A stretch of DNA of 64,000 nt, taken from Leptospira harrisiae (lineage in GTDB: Bacteria > Spirochaetota > Leptospiria > Leptospirales > Leptospiraceae). The notes under the pieces were generated by a model. That model saw only the letters and a program-made list of their open reading frames with translations, was not told where the DNA came from and made no database searches. The translations under genes and the position numbers were made by a program. The stretch spans positions 991,001 to 1,055,000 of the forward strand of contig NZ_NPDX01000001.1 of NCBI RefSeq assembly GCF_002811945.1, written 5' to 3'. Of this stretch, positions 18,173 to 28,501 are shown one piece after another (the stretch's first letter is position 1; every line of letters begins with the position of its first letter).

Positions 18173-18721
18173 ATGAAGCTCCTCAAACGATACGCAAACC
18201 GAAGACTTTATGATCCAGAAACAAGCTCCACCATCACACTGGAAGATGTGGCAAAGATGATCATCGGGGGAGATGAAATCAAAGTCCAAGACAATATGAC
18301 AGGAGAAGACATCACTCCTAAAATTTTGGGACAAACTTTTCTTAAGGTGAGTCTCGGGCAAAGAAACGAAGACTTTTCTAACTTTATGTTAACCTCCCTC
18401 ATTCGGGAAACTGGGCGTGATGTCTCCGGTCTTTTTGAACGTTTGATTCTCGGTGGAATTGGGGCCAATTATCTGACTTCGGAACGACTGGAAAAAATCG
18501 TAAATTCGATGGTGGAACTTGGTGAACTCAAAGAGGCAGATTTTAGCCACTACCGTGAAGATCTTTTGCGCAAAATGGCTTCCAGAGCCAGTGAAAAAAA
18601 AGAACAAATCCAAAGAGATTTGGAAAAGTTCAGCCAATCCATTTTGGAAGAAGACAAAGCTACCCTTGGTGATCTTTCTGAAAAATTAAAAGAAGTCGCA
18701 GAAAAATTGAAGGAAAATTGA
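18173..18721 (+). CDS. phaR: PhaR-type polyhydroxyalkanoate regulator
   Basis: 182 aa. Residues 1-60 match the PHB/PHA accumulation regulator DNA-binding domain ([20 protein letters not shown], then LEDVAKMI). The C-terminal half is a long amphipathic helix or coiled coil (about 125-182, Lys/Glu-rich), as in phasin-binding relatives. In other bacteria PhaR senses PHA granules and represses phasin genes. No PHA synthase is in the window, so its local role is unproven. A weak Shine-Dalgarno is the only oddity. Confidence 0.8.
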   Translation: MKLLKRYANRRLYDPETSSTITLEDVAKMIIGGDEIKVQDNMTGEDITPKILGQTFLKVSLGQRNEDFSNFMLTSLIRETGRDVSGLFERLILGGIGANYLTSERLEKIVNSMVELGELKEADFSHYREDLLRKMASRASEKKEQIQRDLEKFSQSILEEDKATLGDLSEKLKEVAEKLKEN

Positions 18722-18766
18722 CGAAAAACGAAGAGAAAATCCGTCCCAACCTAAAGGCGGTTTAGA

Positions 18767-19654
18767 ATGATTCGAAAGTCTTTTTTGTTATTTTGTATTC
18801 TCTTGGTCCCTGCAGTTTTGTTTGCAGAAACGGACGATCGTTTTTTTGAAATCCAACGCACTCGACTTTCTTCCTCTAATGTATTCGAAATACGTGATGC
18901 AATTGACAAACTTACGTTTGTTAAATCAAACCAAGGGATTCGTGATATCATTGCCGCAATGGAAGGTTCTCCGAATTTTCCGACAAGTCCCGGAAATGCT
19001 CCAGCTGTTAAATTTTACGCAGCACAAGCCCTCGGGAAAAAAGGGAACAAAATCGCCATTCCTTATTTGATTAAAACTTACCAAAAAGAATCAGCAAATA
19101 TTCCGGAACACAACCCACGAATCCGCAGAACTTGGAAGGACGGAGTGGCTGATAGCAGTTCTCCTTCCAGTCCGTATTTTTATGAGGATGGCGATATTCC
19201 CATCACATTGGCTTGTGGTGAAATTTTACGGGCCTTAGGTTCTTTGCCTCTCACTCCTGAGTCAGAATCAACAATCAAATCTGCTCTCACGAGTCCTAAT
19301 TTTTATCTACGTAGTGCCGCAGCCGATGCCCTGTATCTTGCAGGAAAAAAAGAGTCATTACCAAGTTTGGTGGATGCTTTGGGAAAAGAAACCGTCCCTT
19401 ATTCCAAAATTTCGATTCTTTCGGCCATGGTTGGGTTGGAACGATTGCCAAACCAAAATTATAAATCTGTTTTGGAATCTCTCACTGATAAAGATCCAGA
19501 GGTACGAGGAAAGGCGTCAGATGCTCTTCGCCGATTGGACTTCAGTATCTCTGCACCTTACTTAGAAAAGGTGATTCAGTCTGAGAATGACTCTAAGGTT
19601 TTAAAACAAATGAAATCAGATTACCAATTTCTCGTTTCCTTTCATACTCCATAA
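18767..19654 (+). CDS. Secreted HEAT-repeat protein
   Basis: 295 aa with a signal peptide (1-20, ending VLFAETDD) and no lipobox. The mature part contains several HEAT/PBS-lyase-type repeats, for example AAQALGKKGNKIAIPYLIKTY, AADALYLAGKKESLPSLVDAL and ASDALRRLDFSISAPYLEKV. Such repeats form a helical solenoid for protein binding. It is likely periplasmic or outer-membrane associated. AAAGGCGG precedes ATG 18767. It follows phaR by 45 bases and may share its transcript. Confidence 0.8.
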   Translation: MIRKSFLLFCILLVPAVLFAETDDRFFEIQRTRLSSSNVFEIRDAIDKLTFVKSNQGIRDIIAAMEGSPNFPTSPGNAPAVKFYAAQALGKKGNKIAIPYLIKTYQKESANIPEHNPRIRRTWKDGVADSSSPSSPYFYEDGDIPITLACGEILRALGSLPLTPESESTIKSALTSPNFYLRSAAADALYLAGKKESLPSLVDALGKETVPYSKISILSAMVGLERLPNQNYKSVLESLTDKDPEVRGKASDALRRLDFSISAPYLEKVIQSENDSKVLKQMKSDYQFLVSFHTP

Positions 19655-19680
19655 GTTTTCTATTTTTCATTGTGGACAAA

Positions 19681-19713
19681 TCCGCTTTTTCCACTAAAAT
19701 GTGACAGAGCGGA
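19681..19713 (+). promoter_or_regulatory. cysK: Possible anti-Shine-Dalgarno pairing in cysK leader
   Basis: TCCGCT at 19681-19686 is the exact complement of AGCGGA at 19708-19713, which contains the cysK ribosome-binding site (GCGGAG, 6 bases before ATG 19720). The 21-base loop is long and the helix only 6 bp, so the hairpin would be weak; it is noted as a possible translational control element. Confidence 0.3.
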
Positions 19714-19719
19714 GAAATT

Positions 19720-20634
19720 ATGAAAATAAATAGCATTCTAGAAGCCATCGGGAATACACCTCACGTACGTTTGTCACGACTTTTTGGTACCGACCATGAA
19801 GTGTATATGAAACTCGAAAGACAAAATCCTGGTGGATCTATCAAAGATCGGATTGCTCTTGCGATGATTGAAGAAGCAGAGAAATCAGGAAAATTAAAAA
19901 AAGACTCTTTTATAGTAGAACCAACTTCAGGTAACACCGGTATCGGCCTTGCAATGGTAGCAGCTGTTAAAGGTTATGCGATCACGCTTGTGATGCCAGA
20001 ACATATGTCTGTAGAAAGAAGAAGAATTATGGCAGCTTATGGTGCTAAGTTCGAACTCACTCCGAGAGAAAAAGGAATGCCAGGTGCGATTGCAAAAGCT
20101 CAAGAAATTGTTGCAGCCAATCCCAATGCATGGATGCCACAACAGTTTGAAAACGAAGCCAACATCCAAGTCCATAGAGAAAAAACTGCGGAAGAAATTG
20201 CAAAAGATTTCCCTGATGGTTTGGATTATATCATTACTGGAGTTGGTACTGGTGGACATATCACTGGATGTGCTGAAAACTTAAAAAAGAGATTTCCAAA
20301 ACTGAAAGTTTTTGCTGTGGAACCAGAAGGATCTCCAGTTCTCAGTGGTGGTAAACCTGGCCCACACCCTCTCCAAGGAATCGGTGCAGGATTCATTCCT
20401 AAAAACTGTAAAACAGAGTTACTCGATGGAATCATCACAGTTGGCAAAGATGAAGCATTCACTATGGCTGTTCTTGCTGCCAAAAAGGAAGGAATTTTTA
20501 TTGGAACATCGTCTGGTGCCAGTCTTGCCGCAGTTTCAAAAAAACTTAAAGAAATTCCTGCTGGTTCGAAGGTTCTTACTTTCTGTTATGATACAGGAGA
20601 AAGATATTTATCCGTTGAAGGTTTGTTCGTTTAA
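19720..20634 (+). CDS. cysK: Cysteine synthase A (O-acetylserine sulfhydrylase)
   Basis: PLP enzyme, 304 aa, full length for CysK. It joins sulfide to O-acetylserine to make cysteine, the last step of the sulfate pathway encoded at 37-49 kb. The PLP lysine is K42 in NPGGSIKDR, the substrate loop is TSGNTG (69-74), and GTGGHITG and TSSGAS bind the cofactor phosphate and ring. GGAG lies six bases before ATG. It is not linked to the main cys cluster and directly precedes topA. Confidence 0.96.
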   Translation: MKINSILEAIGNTPHVRLSRLFGTDHEVYMKLERQNPGGSIKDRIALAMIEEAEKSGKLKKDSFIVEPTSGNTGIGLAMVAAVKGYAITLVMPEHMSVERRRIMAAYGAKFELTPREKGMPGAIAKAQEIVAANPNAWMPQQFENEANIQVHREKTAEEIAKDFPDGLDYIITGVGTGGHITGCAENLKKRFPKLKVFAVEPEGSPVLSGGKPGPHPLQGIGAGFIPKNCKTELLDGIITVGKDEAFTMAVLAAKKEGIFIGTSSGASLAAVSKKLKEIPAGSKVLTFCYDTGERYLSVEGLFV

Positions 20635-20646
20635 TAGGATTTTCAG

Positions 20647-22584
20647 ATTACCAAACTTTTAATAGTCGAATCGCCGACAAAAGCAACAACAATTGCTTCT
20701 TATTTAGATAAGGATTGGGTTGTTGTTGCTACTAAGGGTCATATCAAAGACCTTCCTGCTAAATCCTACGGGATCAATTTTCAAAATTCATTTGAACCTG
20801 AATATGAGTGGTTAAAAGGAAAAAAAACAGTTTTTTCCGCAATTAAAACCCAAGCAAAATCTGCATCTGTTATCTATATCGCAAGTGACCCTGATCGAGA
20901 AGGGGAAATTATCGCCAAACATTGTTTTGATGAACTTGTAAAACTGAAAAAACCGATGTTTCGCCTTCGATTAAAAGAAATCTCCAAAGCAGAAGTAGGT
21001 CGTCAGATCCAACTAAAACTTGGTTTGGATTCGGCGGAAATTGAATCACAAATTGCTAGACGGGTTGTTGATCGCATCTTTGGATTTGAAGTTTCGCCTG
21101 ATTTATGGAAACACTTGAAAATTTCTTCTTTATCTGCGGGAAGAGTCCAGTCCACAGTCTTACACTGGATTTGTGAAAGAGAAAAAGAAATTCAAAACTT
21201 CACCAAAGAAATTTACTATCAGTTAAAATTGCAAGGAAACATTTTTGGCGAATCTGTAGAGTTAGACCACCAAACGAAAGATAAGTTAGATTCTAAATCG
21301 ATTCAAAAAGTTCTTACTGATATAGAAATCATACCTGAACCAACTCGGTTAAAAGAACTTCTAATATCGCAAATCAAAAAGAAAAATATCAAAAGAAATC
21401 CTCCTCCTGCATTTTCTACTGCAAGTTTACTGGAAATGAGTTTTCGTGTTTTAGGTTTTGATTCCAAAAAAACTATGAAAATTGCCCAGATGTTATTTGA
21501 GGGAAAACGAATTGGTTCTGGAGAAAGAATCGGCCTAATTACCTATATGCGTACAGATAGTACCCGAGTATCTGATGAAAAACGTAGATTAGGAGAAAAT
21601 TATTTAAAAAATGAATACCCTGGACTTGTGTTTTCGGGTGAGACCAGTATTAAAAAACAAAAAAAATATTCACAGGATGCGCATGAAGCTGTCATTCCAA
21701 TAAATCCAGGTTTTGAGCCAAACTCAATTAAGTCCTATTTATCTGCAGATGAACTGAAACTATATACTTTGATTTGGGAGAGATTTTTGGTTTCTTTGAT
21801 GAATCCAGAGTTAGGTGAAGAATTTATTTATGAATTTCAGAAAGGAGAATTTGTTTTTATTTTTAAAAATGAATTTATATCAGATTCCGGATTTAAATCA
21901 TTTGGGAAAAATACTTCGAAAAAGATTTCGAGAATGTTAAATTGGAAAGTTGGAGATCCTTTTTTATATGAGTCATATTCGATAGAGGAAAAACAAACAG
22001 AACCGCCGGTTCGTTACACGCAAGGTAAATTGGTGCAGAAGATGGAAGATACAGGAGTCGGTAGACCTTCCACTTATGGAACCATTCTTGAAACCTTAAA
22101 AACCAGGAAATACATTGTAGAATACCAGAAGTCTATTGGACCAACTGCCCTTGGATTGAAAGTGGATGATTATCTTTTTTTAAACTTTCACGATCTGATT
22201 GGAGAATCTTTTACCAAAGACTTAGAACAAAAATTAGACCAAATCACTGAAAACAAAGAATCAAGAATCAATTTAATTCAAAATTTTTATAATGAATTGA
22301 TTCGGTTATTACGAAGTCCAAGAATAAAAAACAATTTTCTCTCATCTTCTAATGCTGAAAAAAATTCTTTTACCAAGGATCCTCTTTCGGCAAACCAAAA
22401 ACTTCCATCAAAAAAAATGAAAACAAATCCAAATTCTAGTGTTCCTTTTCCTGGCCAAACGAATATAAAAATTTGTCCAGTTTGTAAGGAAGGTTCAGTA
22501 AAAACTAAACTTGGTAAAAAAGGAAAAACCATTTATTTTTGCTCACGATACCCGCATTGTGACTACATCACCTATGAATCATAA
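20647..22584 (+). CDS. topA: DNA topoisomerase I, apparent ATT start
   Basis: Type IA topoisomerase that relaxes negative supercoils, 645 aa. TOPRIM begins almost at once (LLIVESPTKATT, with E8; ASDPDREGE with D81/D83/E87). The catalytic tyrosine is Y300 in LITYMRTDSTR. A C-terminal four-Cys zinc motif starts CPVC (C610, C613). An in-frame TAG ends at 20637, and no ATG, GTG or TTG occurs between it and the TOPRIM core. ATT 20647, seven bases after AGGA, is the best start. The first in-frame ATG (20956) would delete the active site. Only one zinc finger is present, fewer than in E. coli. The end overlaps hemH. Confidence 0.93.
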   Translation: MTKLLIVESPTKATTIASYLDKDWVVVATKGHIKDLPAKSYGINFQNSFEPEYEWLKGKKTVFSAIKTQAKSASVIYIASDPDREGEIIAKHCFDELVKLKKPMFRLRLKEISKAEVGRQIQLKLGLDSAEIESQIARRVVDRIFGFEVSPDLWKHLKISSLSAGRVQSTVLHWICEREKEIQNFTKEIYYQLKLQGNIFGESVELDHQTKDKLDSKSIQKVLTDIEIIPEPTRLKELLISQIKKKNIKRNPPPAFSTASLLEMSFRVLGFDSKKTMKIAQMLFEGKRIGSGERIGLITYMRTDSTRVSDEKRRLGENYLKNEYPGLVFSGETSIKKQKKYSQDAHEAVIPINPGFEPNSIKSYLSADELKLYTLIWERFLVSLMNPELGEEFIYEFQKGEFVFIFKNEFISDSGFKSFGKNTSKKISRMLNWKVGDPFLYESYSIEEKQTEPPVRYTQGKLVQKMEDTGVGRPSTYGTILETLKTRKYIVEYQKSIGPTALGLKVDDYLFLNFHDLIGESFTKDLEQKLDQITENKESRINLIQNFYNELIRLLRSPRIKNNFLSSSNAEKNSFTKDPLSANQKLPSKKMKTNPNSSVPFPGQTNIKICPVCKEGSVKTKLGKKGKTIYFCSRYPHCDYITYES

Positions 22585-23662
22585 AGAAAAGAAAACGCTC
22601 ATCCTTGTGAATTTGGGTGGGCCTCGGACCACAGATGAAATCGAAGTTTTTTTAACGGATTTATTCACAGATCCTTTTGTTTTCGATTTGCCTTTGCCAG
22701 AATTTTTACGCTTATCTCTGGCTCGATTCATTGCCAAAAAAAGAACTCCTAAAGTGAAAAGAACATATGAATCCATGGGATTTGGCGGTGGTTCTCCTTT
22801 GGTTTCGGAAACAGAAAAACAAGCCAAGGTTTTGGAAAAAATCTTAAACGAAAAAACAACAATCGATTGGACAGTCAAAGTGGCAATGACATGTGGTTTC
22901 CCGCATATTAGAAATCCTGAATTTGAAAAACCAAGTTCTAATACGATCTATCTTCCGTTATACCCTCAATATTCTCGTTCTACAGTTCTTTCTACCCTAA
23001 ACCATTTAGAAAAAAAATTCCATGAATGCCCTGTTGGTAGTGGAGGATATGTTCCAACCTTTGCAGACGATCCCAAATACCACCAAATCTCTGCTAGGTT
23101 TATCCTTGATTTTTTTTCAGGTAATTTACAAGAAACTGACTATCTGCATTTCCCAAAACAAAAACAGACCGCCGACTGGAGAAATTTAGACATAGTTTTT
23201 TCAGCTCATGGAGTTCCTATGCGTTTGATTCAGAAAGGGGATCGGTATATGCAGGAAATTGAATCTTCTGTTTTGGGGATCACAGAAGAACTGAGGTCCC
23301 ATGGTTTCGTTGGAAAATCGCATATATCTTATCAAAGTAAAGTTGGGCCGGCAAAGTGGACCACACCAAGTTCCATAAACATGATAGAAACCTTAGGAAA
23401 AGAAGGAAAATCAATCGCTGTATTTCCTATTAGTTTTGTTAGTGATCACTTAGAAACGTTAGAAGAAATAGGTGAACAATTTAAAGAAATTGCCTTAGAA
23501 TCAGGAGCAAAATCATTTATTCGAATTCCGGCATTTGGTATTTATCCGCCTTTTATGGAGTATTTAGCTGAGAGAGTATTGTTGGTAGATAAATCTATCA
23601 GTCAATGTTTATGTAAAAAAATGGGTGGGGAATCACTCTCTACTTGTCGATTCAAACAGTGA
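22574..23662 (+). CDS. hemH: Ferrochelatase
   Basis: Inserts Fe2+ into protoporphyrin IX, the final haem step; 362 aa. NLGGPRT marks the N terminus. The catalytic His is H212 in FSAHGVP and the metal-path Glu is E294 in SDHLETLEE. The ATG is inside the last codons of topA (11-base overlap), so translation is probably coupled. Three cysteines cluster at the C terminus (C345, C347, C358), a spacing that might serve an iron-sulfur cluster as in some bacterial ferrochelatases; a fourth ligand is not obvious. The 3' end overlaps the convergent hemG by 30 bases. Confidence 0.95.
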   Translation: MNHKEKKTLILVNLGGPRTTDEIEVFLTDLFTDPFVFDLPLPEFLRLSLARFIAKKRTPKVKRTYESMGFGGGSPLVSETEKQAKVLEKILNEKTTIDWTVKVAMTCGFPHIRNPEFEKPSSNTIYLPLYPQYSRSTVLSTLNHLEKKFHECPVGSGGYVPTFADDPKYHQISARFILDFFSGNLQETDYLHFPKQKQTADWRNLDIVFSAHGVPMRLIQKGDRYMQEIESSVLGITEELRSHGFVGKSHISYQSKVGPAKWTTPSSINMIETLGKEGKSIAVFPISFVSDHLETLEEIGEQFKEIALESGAKSFIRIPAFGIYPPFMEYLAERVLLVDKSISQCLCKKMGGESLSTCRFKQ

Positions 23663-24844
23663 TCTAAGTCCGATTCCTTTTCGATAGTTGCCGAAAAAAC
23701 GAATATTGATTCCTTTCGATGATAATTCTCTTTCTATAACATCTATTCGCTGATTGAATTCGAATAATTTTCCATCGTAAGCCGGAAATACACCATTCCA
23801 CGAAGTAACGTATACTGCTTTCGGTGGTTCAGGTAATTTTGTGATTTGTTCACGATCAGTTTCTAAAATGGATTCCCAAGTTTCTTTATCGGAAACTTTC
23901 GCAGTTTCTGGATAAATCCATGTTTCGGAGTGGAGGCCATTTTTTGTGCGATTTGGAAAAATATCCGAATTGGATAAAACACCGAGTGCTCTGATACCTT
24001 CGTTTTTGGCAAATAAGACTCCAAAACATGGTTTCTTTGTTAGGTGAGAGTTTCCAAATCTGGTAATGGTTGTTATTGAAAGTAGGTTGGGCAATTCATT
24101 TGGTTGGATTCGATTTCCTAGAAATGGGATTAGATTTTTTAAGGAAATACAAAATCTAATTTTACCTTTCCATTCTAAGATTTCATCGAAAGTCTGCATC
24201 TGGTAGTTTGTTTTGAATTCTATTTTTGATTCTAAGTATTTGACCAAATGGGATACAAGATCACCCATCCCGTTAGGAAAGGATATAGTTCCGAGTGATT
24301 TTCCTTTTTTCTTTTTGATTTCTTTTAAGATTGTATTTTTTCCTGAGCCGTCCCAATGAGAAAAAATCGATTCTGCTTGGAGTGAATCAAGTCTTGTTCC
24401 GTAAACTCCACCTATAGCTGGTTCAATGATATTTTTTGTTACCGATATACCAAACATTTGGATTGCCCAGGTTTCGAAGTTTTGAGTTTCACTGAACTTT
24501 ATTTTTTTAAAAAAAATAACATATAAAAGTTTTAAACCAGTTATAATGGAAATAGGTAATCTGGATAAATTTCCATTTACCCAAAAATATCTTCTTTTGG
24601 CAGCTTTGTTAGGGAAAACGGGGGTTAATCCAATATCATCTAACATTGGTTTCATTTCATCTGTAAGTAAAATGCCATTGGCTGCTAATTCGATTAAACC
24701 TTCGTCAACAGTTTTTGTTCCTATCACTCCACCTAACTTTTCTGACTGTTCATATAAAGTTACTGAGTCACCTTTTTTTGTATGGTGATATGCTAGGAAT
24801 AACCCAGTGATTCCACCGCCAATAATATGGATATGTTCTCTCAT
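23633..24844 (-). CDS. hemG: Protoporphyrinogen oxidase (HemY type)
   Basis: FAD-dependent oxidation of protoporphyrinogen IX to protoporphyrin IX, 403 aa. The dinucleotide-binding motif is IIGGGITGLFLAY (about 7-19), followed by the FAD ribose Glu in LYEQSEKLGG; the C-terminal block ends with WNGVFPAYDGK. It is of the oxygen-dependent HemY family, although the gene is usually called hemG in Leptospira. It is about 50-60 residues shorter than typical HemY. Last gene of the minus-strand hem operon, overlapping hemN by 4 bases. Confidence 0.9.
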   Translation of the reverse strand: MREHIHIIGGGITGLFLAYHHTKKGDSVTLYEQSEKLGGVIGTKTVDEGLIELAANGILLTDEMKPMLDDIGLTPVFPNKAAKRRYFWVNGNLSRLPISIITGLKLLYVIFFKKIKFSETQNFETWAIQMFGISVTKNIIEPAIGGVYGTRLDSLQAESIFSHWDGSGKNTILKEIKKKKGKSLGTISFPNGMGDLVSHLVKYLESKIEFKTNYQMQTFDEILEWKGKIRFCISLKNLIPFLGNRIQPNELPNLLSITTITRFGNSHLTKKPCFGVLFAKNEGIRALGVLSNSDIFPNRTKNGLHSETWIYPETAKVSDKETWESILETDREQITKLPEPPKAVYVTSWNGVFPAYDGKLFEFNQRIDVIERELSSKGINIRFFGNYRKGIGLRSLFESTSRE

Positions 24845-26181
24845 ATTGCTTTTGAGAATACAGGTTTTGTTGGTTGGCTTAGTTGCAATTTTTCATCAAA
24901 GGCCATTGCCACAATTCGTAAAAAAGGTTTTCCCAAATCTGTTACTGTCAATGTTTCACCTTGCCAATGAACCAATTGGTCAGATTCCATTTCTTGTAAG
25001 AATTGAAAAACGTGAGATTTCATTTCACTTGGAACGTTTACTTTCCAAGACGTCATTAAATCTAAAATTAACTGCTTTCTTGATTGGTCTGATTGGGTTA
25101 ATTTATGTCCTCGAAGTATGGGAATGGTTCCATCCAAAATAGATTTACGATATTTCATTTCTAATTTTTGATTTTGGAAAAATAAATTTGGAGTTTCAGA
25201 AATGGAAGAGGAGCCAAGTCCCAACATCACATCAGTTTTTGAATCACTATAACCCATAAAATTTCTATGGAGTTTGTTTGTATTAAACGCTTTCCAAAGT
25301 TTATCATGAGGCAAAGCAAAATGGTCCATTCCGATTTCGCGATAACCTTCTTTTTCTAACAATGTTCTACCCATTTCGTAGAGATCCCGTTTTAAAGTGG
25401 GTTCAGGGAGGTCTTTTTCAGTGAATAATCTTTGTGAAGCTTTAATCCATGGTACATGGGCATAAGAATAAAATGCGATTCGATCAGGTTTTAATTCCAA
25501 AGTTTTTTCTATGGAATACTGCATGGAATCTAAAGTTTGTTTAGGTAAACCATAAATTAAATCGAAATTGATGGAATCAAATCCAAGAGATCTAGCTTCT
25601 AAGGTAATATTTTCTGTGAGTTCAAAAGGTTGGATTCGGTTGACTAATCTTTGCACTTTTGGATCAAAATCTTGAACTCCCAAACTAATCCTTCGAAATC
25701 CTAATTTCTGCAAAAGTTTAAGTTGAGAAATTCTTGTTCTTCTTGGATCCACTTCAATCGAATATTGTGGTTCTTCCGTCGGGTTTAATTTATTTAAAAT
25801 ATATTCGATAGTTGATTGTAGATTGTAATCGGATAGGTAAGTGGGGCTTCCGCCACCTAAGTGAAGTTCGCTTAATTGTTTCCCGTTTAAACTTTGTACC
25901 TTTTCTGAATATAATTGTAATTCGTTTTTAAGAGCAGTGACATAGGGTTCTTCGACAGTATGATTCTTTGTGATTGAAGTATTACAGCCACAAAATGTGC
26001 ATAATGTTTCGCAAAAAGGAATGTGAAGATAAATTGCTAATTTAGAATCTTTAGGCGAAAGGTATGTATCTAATGATTGAATACATTCATCCAATGTGGG
26101 TGAGTCAGTCCAGTATGGAACTGTCGGATAACTCGTGTATCTTGGTGCAGGTGTATCATATTTTTCGAGTAAACGTTTCAT
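24841..26181 (-). CDS. hemN: Oxygen-independent coproporphyrinogen III oxidase
   Basis: Radical-SAM enzyme, 446 aa, that decarboxylates coproporphyrinogen III to protoporphyrinogen IX without oxygen. The cluster motif is FCETLCTFCGC (C57, C61, C64, plus C66), the full HemN pattern rather than the shorter HemW one. GGGSPTYL binds SAM. The HemN C-terminal domain is present. Use of HemN together with HemY-type HemG in one operon means one oxygen-independent and one oxygen-dependent step. ATGA overlaps both neighbours. Confidence 0.95.
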   Translation of the reverse strand: MKRLLEKYDTPAPRYTSYPTVPYWTDSPTLDECIQSLDTYLSPKDSKLAIYLHIPFCETLCTFCGCNTSITKNHTVEEPYVTALKNELQLYSEKVQSLNGKQLSELHLGGGSPTYLSDYNLQSTIEYILNKLNPTEEPQYSIEVDPRRTRISQLKLLQKLGFRRISLGVQDFDPKVQRLVNRIQPFELTENITLEARSLGFDSINFDLIYGLPKQTLDSMQYSIEKTLELKPDRIAFYSYAHVPWIKASQRLFTEKDLPEPTLKRDLYEMGRTLLEKEGYREIGMDHFALPHDKLWKAFNTNKLHRNFMGYSDSKTDVMLGLGSSSISETPNLFFQNQKLEMKYRKSILDGTIPILRGHKLTQSDQSRKQLILDLMTSWKVNVPSEMKSHVFQFLQEMESDQLVHWQGETLTVTDLGKPFLRIVAMAFDEKLQLSQPTKPVFSKAI

Positions 26182-27221
26182 TCACTAAATACCTTTCTTG
26201 TTTCATCAATAAGGAGGTGGATTGAGTTTTCAGGTGTAAATTGTAAAACTCCATGGCCAAGGCCAGAAACCCATCCCTTTCTCTCTTCTGGATCTAATTC
26301 TTTGATTGGCATAAGATATTCTCTGATTTTTTGTTTCAGAGTGATCGGATCTGCAAATAGAAGTTCTTGGTCAAAGTTACCTTGGATAAATCCTTTTCCA
26401 CCGAAAGTTTTTAAGGTTTGTTTGATAGAAAAACGATGGTCGACACCAAAACCAACAAGATTTGGAATTTCGTAAATTTGTCTTAACTGTTCTTCCGTTG
26501 TATTTTTAGCATAATAACCAATTTGTTTTGGAAACTTTTTCGCAAATTCCGAAATTGGTTCTACTACATAACGATTGAAGTTGTAGGGATCTAACATACC
26601 AGCAGCTGTATCAAAGATCATCACTACCTCTGCGCCACCTTTCAGTTGTAATTCAATATTTTCCTTTAACAGAGGAACTAAAATCGAATAGAACTTATCA
26701 ACAAAGTTTTGATTCGTTTTTATGAAGGAAAGGTTCCCATCATGTTTTCCTATACTTGCATAGGTCATTAATGTAAATGGACCACCAACAAATCCAATAA
26801 GCGAAACATCATTCGGTAAAACTTCTCTGGTTCGAATAACTGCTTCTTTTTGGAACTTAAGTCCTTCGATTGCTTCTTCTGAAGATTTTAAACGTTTCAA
26901 ATCATTTTCCGAAGTGAGAGAAAAGGAAAGTTTTGGACCTGGATCATAAGTTAGCCCCATACCGAGTGCCTCTAAAGGAAAAAGTAGATCAGAAAACAAA
27001 ATGCTGACATCAAAACCAAATTCTTTGACTGGTCCAAGAGCGACTTCTGCTGCAAGTTCCGGTTGTTTGCATAAATCCATAAAGCTATATGTTTCTTTCA
27101 TTTTGCGGTAATGAGAGTGGTATCTTCCCGCTTGGCGCATAAACCAAATTGGAGGAACGGATTGTGGGACTAGATGAATGGCATTTCCAAATTTTTCATT
27201 TCTATATAAAGTCGTTATCAT
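26178..27221 (-). CDS. hemE: Uroporphyrinogen decarboxylase
   Basis: Converts uroporphyrinogen III to coproporphyrinogen III by removing four carboxyl groups; 347 aa TIM barrel. The N-terminal [12 protein letters not shown] motif contains the substrate-binding Arg residues; [12 protein letters not shown] carries the catalytic Asp, and [11 protein letters not shown] is conserved. Cytoplasmic. It overlaps hemL and hemN by 4 bases on each side. Confidence 0.96.
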   Translation of the reverse strand: MITTLYRNEKFGNAIHLVPQSVPPIWFMRQAGRYHSHYRKMKETYSFMDLCKQPELAAEVALGPVKEFGFDVSILFSDLLFPLEALGMGLTYDPGPKLSFSLTSENDLKRLKSSEEAIEGLKFQKEAVIRTREVLPNDVSLIGFVGGPFTLMTYASIGKHDGNLSFIKTNQNFVDKFYSILVPLLKENIELQLKGGAEVVMIFDTAAGMLDPYNFNRYVVEPISEFAKKFPKQIGYYAKNTTEEQLRQIYEIPNLVGFGVDHRFSIKQTLKTFGGKGFIQGNFDQELLFADPITLKQKIREYLMPIKELDPEERKGWVSGLGHGVLQFTPENSIHLLIDETRKVFSE

Positions 27222-28501
27222 TTTTTTTCCTGTAGCGCTTGTTTGGTTTTTGTTAAGGTTTCTTCGATGACTTCGTCGCTATGGGCTGTTGATAAAAAAC
27301 CAACTTCGTATCCGCTTGGTGCTAGATACACTCCCGTATTAAGAAGTTTATGAAAAAAAACTGCAAATTTTGTCTTATGATCGTTAGGAATATTAGCTAT
27401 AGTTCGAATGGGTTCCTTTGTTTTTCCTTTCAACCAAAATAAACTTCCAAAAGTTACGGCTTCCCAATCATTTTCACCTGCTTCTTCTAATAACTTTAGA
27501 ATTCCGGAAGTGAGTTTTTTTGTTTTTGTTTCTAACTCTGGATAAGGATTTTCGTTCCAAGCTTTTGTTAATGTTTTTAAGCCAGCACGCATTCCAATTG
27601 GATTCGCTGATAAAGTGCCTGCTTGATACACTGGACCATTTGGTGCTACCAAATCCATTAAATCTCTTTTTCCTGCATAAGCTCCGACTGGAAATCCACC
27701 ACCAATGATTTTACCGTAACAAATAAGATCGGGCACAATTCCCGTGAGACCTGCCATACCTTGGAAGGATACTCTAAAACCTGAAATCACCTCATCAAAC
27801 AAAAGTAATGCGCCATATTTACTTGTGAGTTCTCTACATTTTTTTAAGAATTCAATTCTTTGGGGAAGAAGTCCATAATTTGCAGGGATAGGTTCAATCG
27901 TTAAACATGCGATTTCATTCCCGTGTTCTTGAAACAGTTTTTCTAATGCAATTTCATCATCTAACGGTAGTACAAGGGTATTTTGGATGATTTCGGGACC
28001 AATCCCTTTGCTATCGCTCGAACTTAGACCAGCAAGTCCAGAACCAGCTTTTACTAGCAATTGGTCAAGGTGACCATGATAACATCCGTCAAATTTTAAT
28101 ATTTTACTTCTACCAGTTGCAGCTCTTGCCACTCGTAGTGCACTCATCACGGCTTCTGTTCCTGAGTTTACAAATCGAATCTTTTCGACCCATGGAATGC
28201 GACTAGTAATGAACTCAGCAAGTTCCAAAGAGTAGGGTTCGCATGCACCAAAAGACCATGCTTTGTTTACTGTATCTTCCACTACTTCTTGAATTTCTGG
28301 ATTTCTATGGCCGAAGAGTAGTGGACCAAAACTTAAACAATAGTCGATATATTGTTTTCCTTCAACTGACTTTAAGTAGGCGCCATTTGCTTCACTAAAA
28401 AAAATGGGTGTGCCACCTACTGATGCGAAGGATCGAACAGGACTATGGACTCCGCCGGGAACAACTTTTTTGGAACGAAGAAAAAGTTCTTCTGAATTCA
28501 T
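27218..28501 (-). CDS. hemL: Glutamate-1-semialdehyde 2,1-aminomutase
   Basis: PLP enzyme that isomerises glutamate-1-semialdehyde to 5-aminolevulinate, the second step of the C5 pathway started by HemA; 427 aa, normal length. PGGVHSPVR at the N terminus, [10 protein letters not shown] for the PLP phosphate, DEVISGFR for the pyridine ring, and the PLP lysine K264 in [10 protein letters not shown]. It overlaps hemB and hemE by ATGA. Confidence 0.96.
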   Translation of the reverse strand: MNSEELFLRSKKVVPGGVHSPVRSFASVGGTPIFFSEANGAYLKSVEGKQYIDYCLSFGPLLFGHRNPEIQEVVEDTVNKAWSFGACEPYSLELAEFITSRIPWVEKIRFVNSGTEAVMSALRVARAATGRSKILKFDGCYHGHLDQLLVKAGSGLAGLSSSDSKGIGPEIIQNTLVLPLDDEIALEKLFQEHGNEIACLTIEPIPANYGLLPQRIEFLKKCRELTSKYGALLLFDEVISGFRVSFQGMAGLTGIVPDLICYGKIIGGGFPVGAYAGKRDLMDLVAPNGPVYQAGTLSANPIGMRAGLKTLTKAWNENPYPELETKTKKLTSGILKLLEEAGENDWEAVTFGSLFWLKGKTKEPIRTIANIPNDHKTKFAVFFHKLLNTGVYLAPSGYEVGFLSTAHSDEVIEETLTKTKQALQEKK

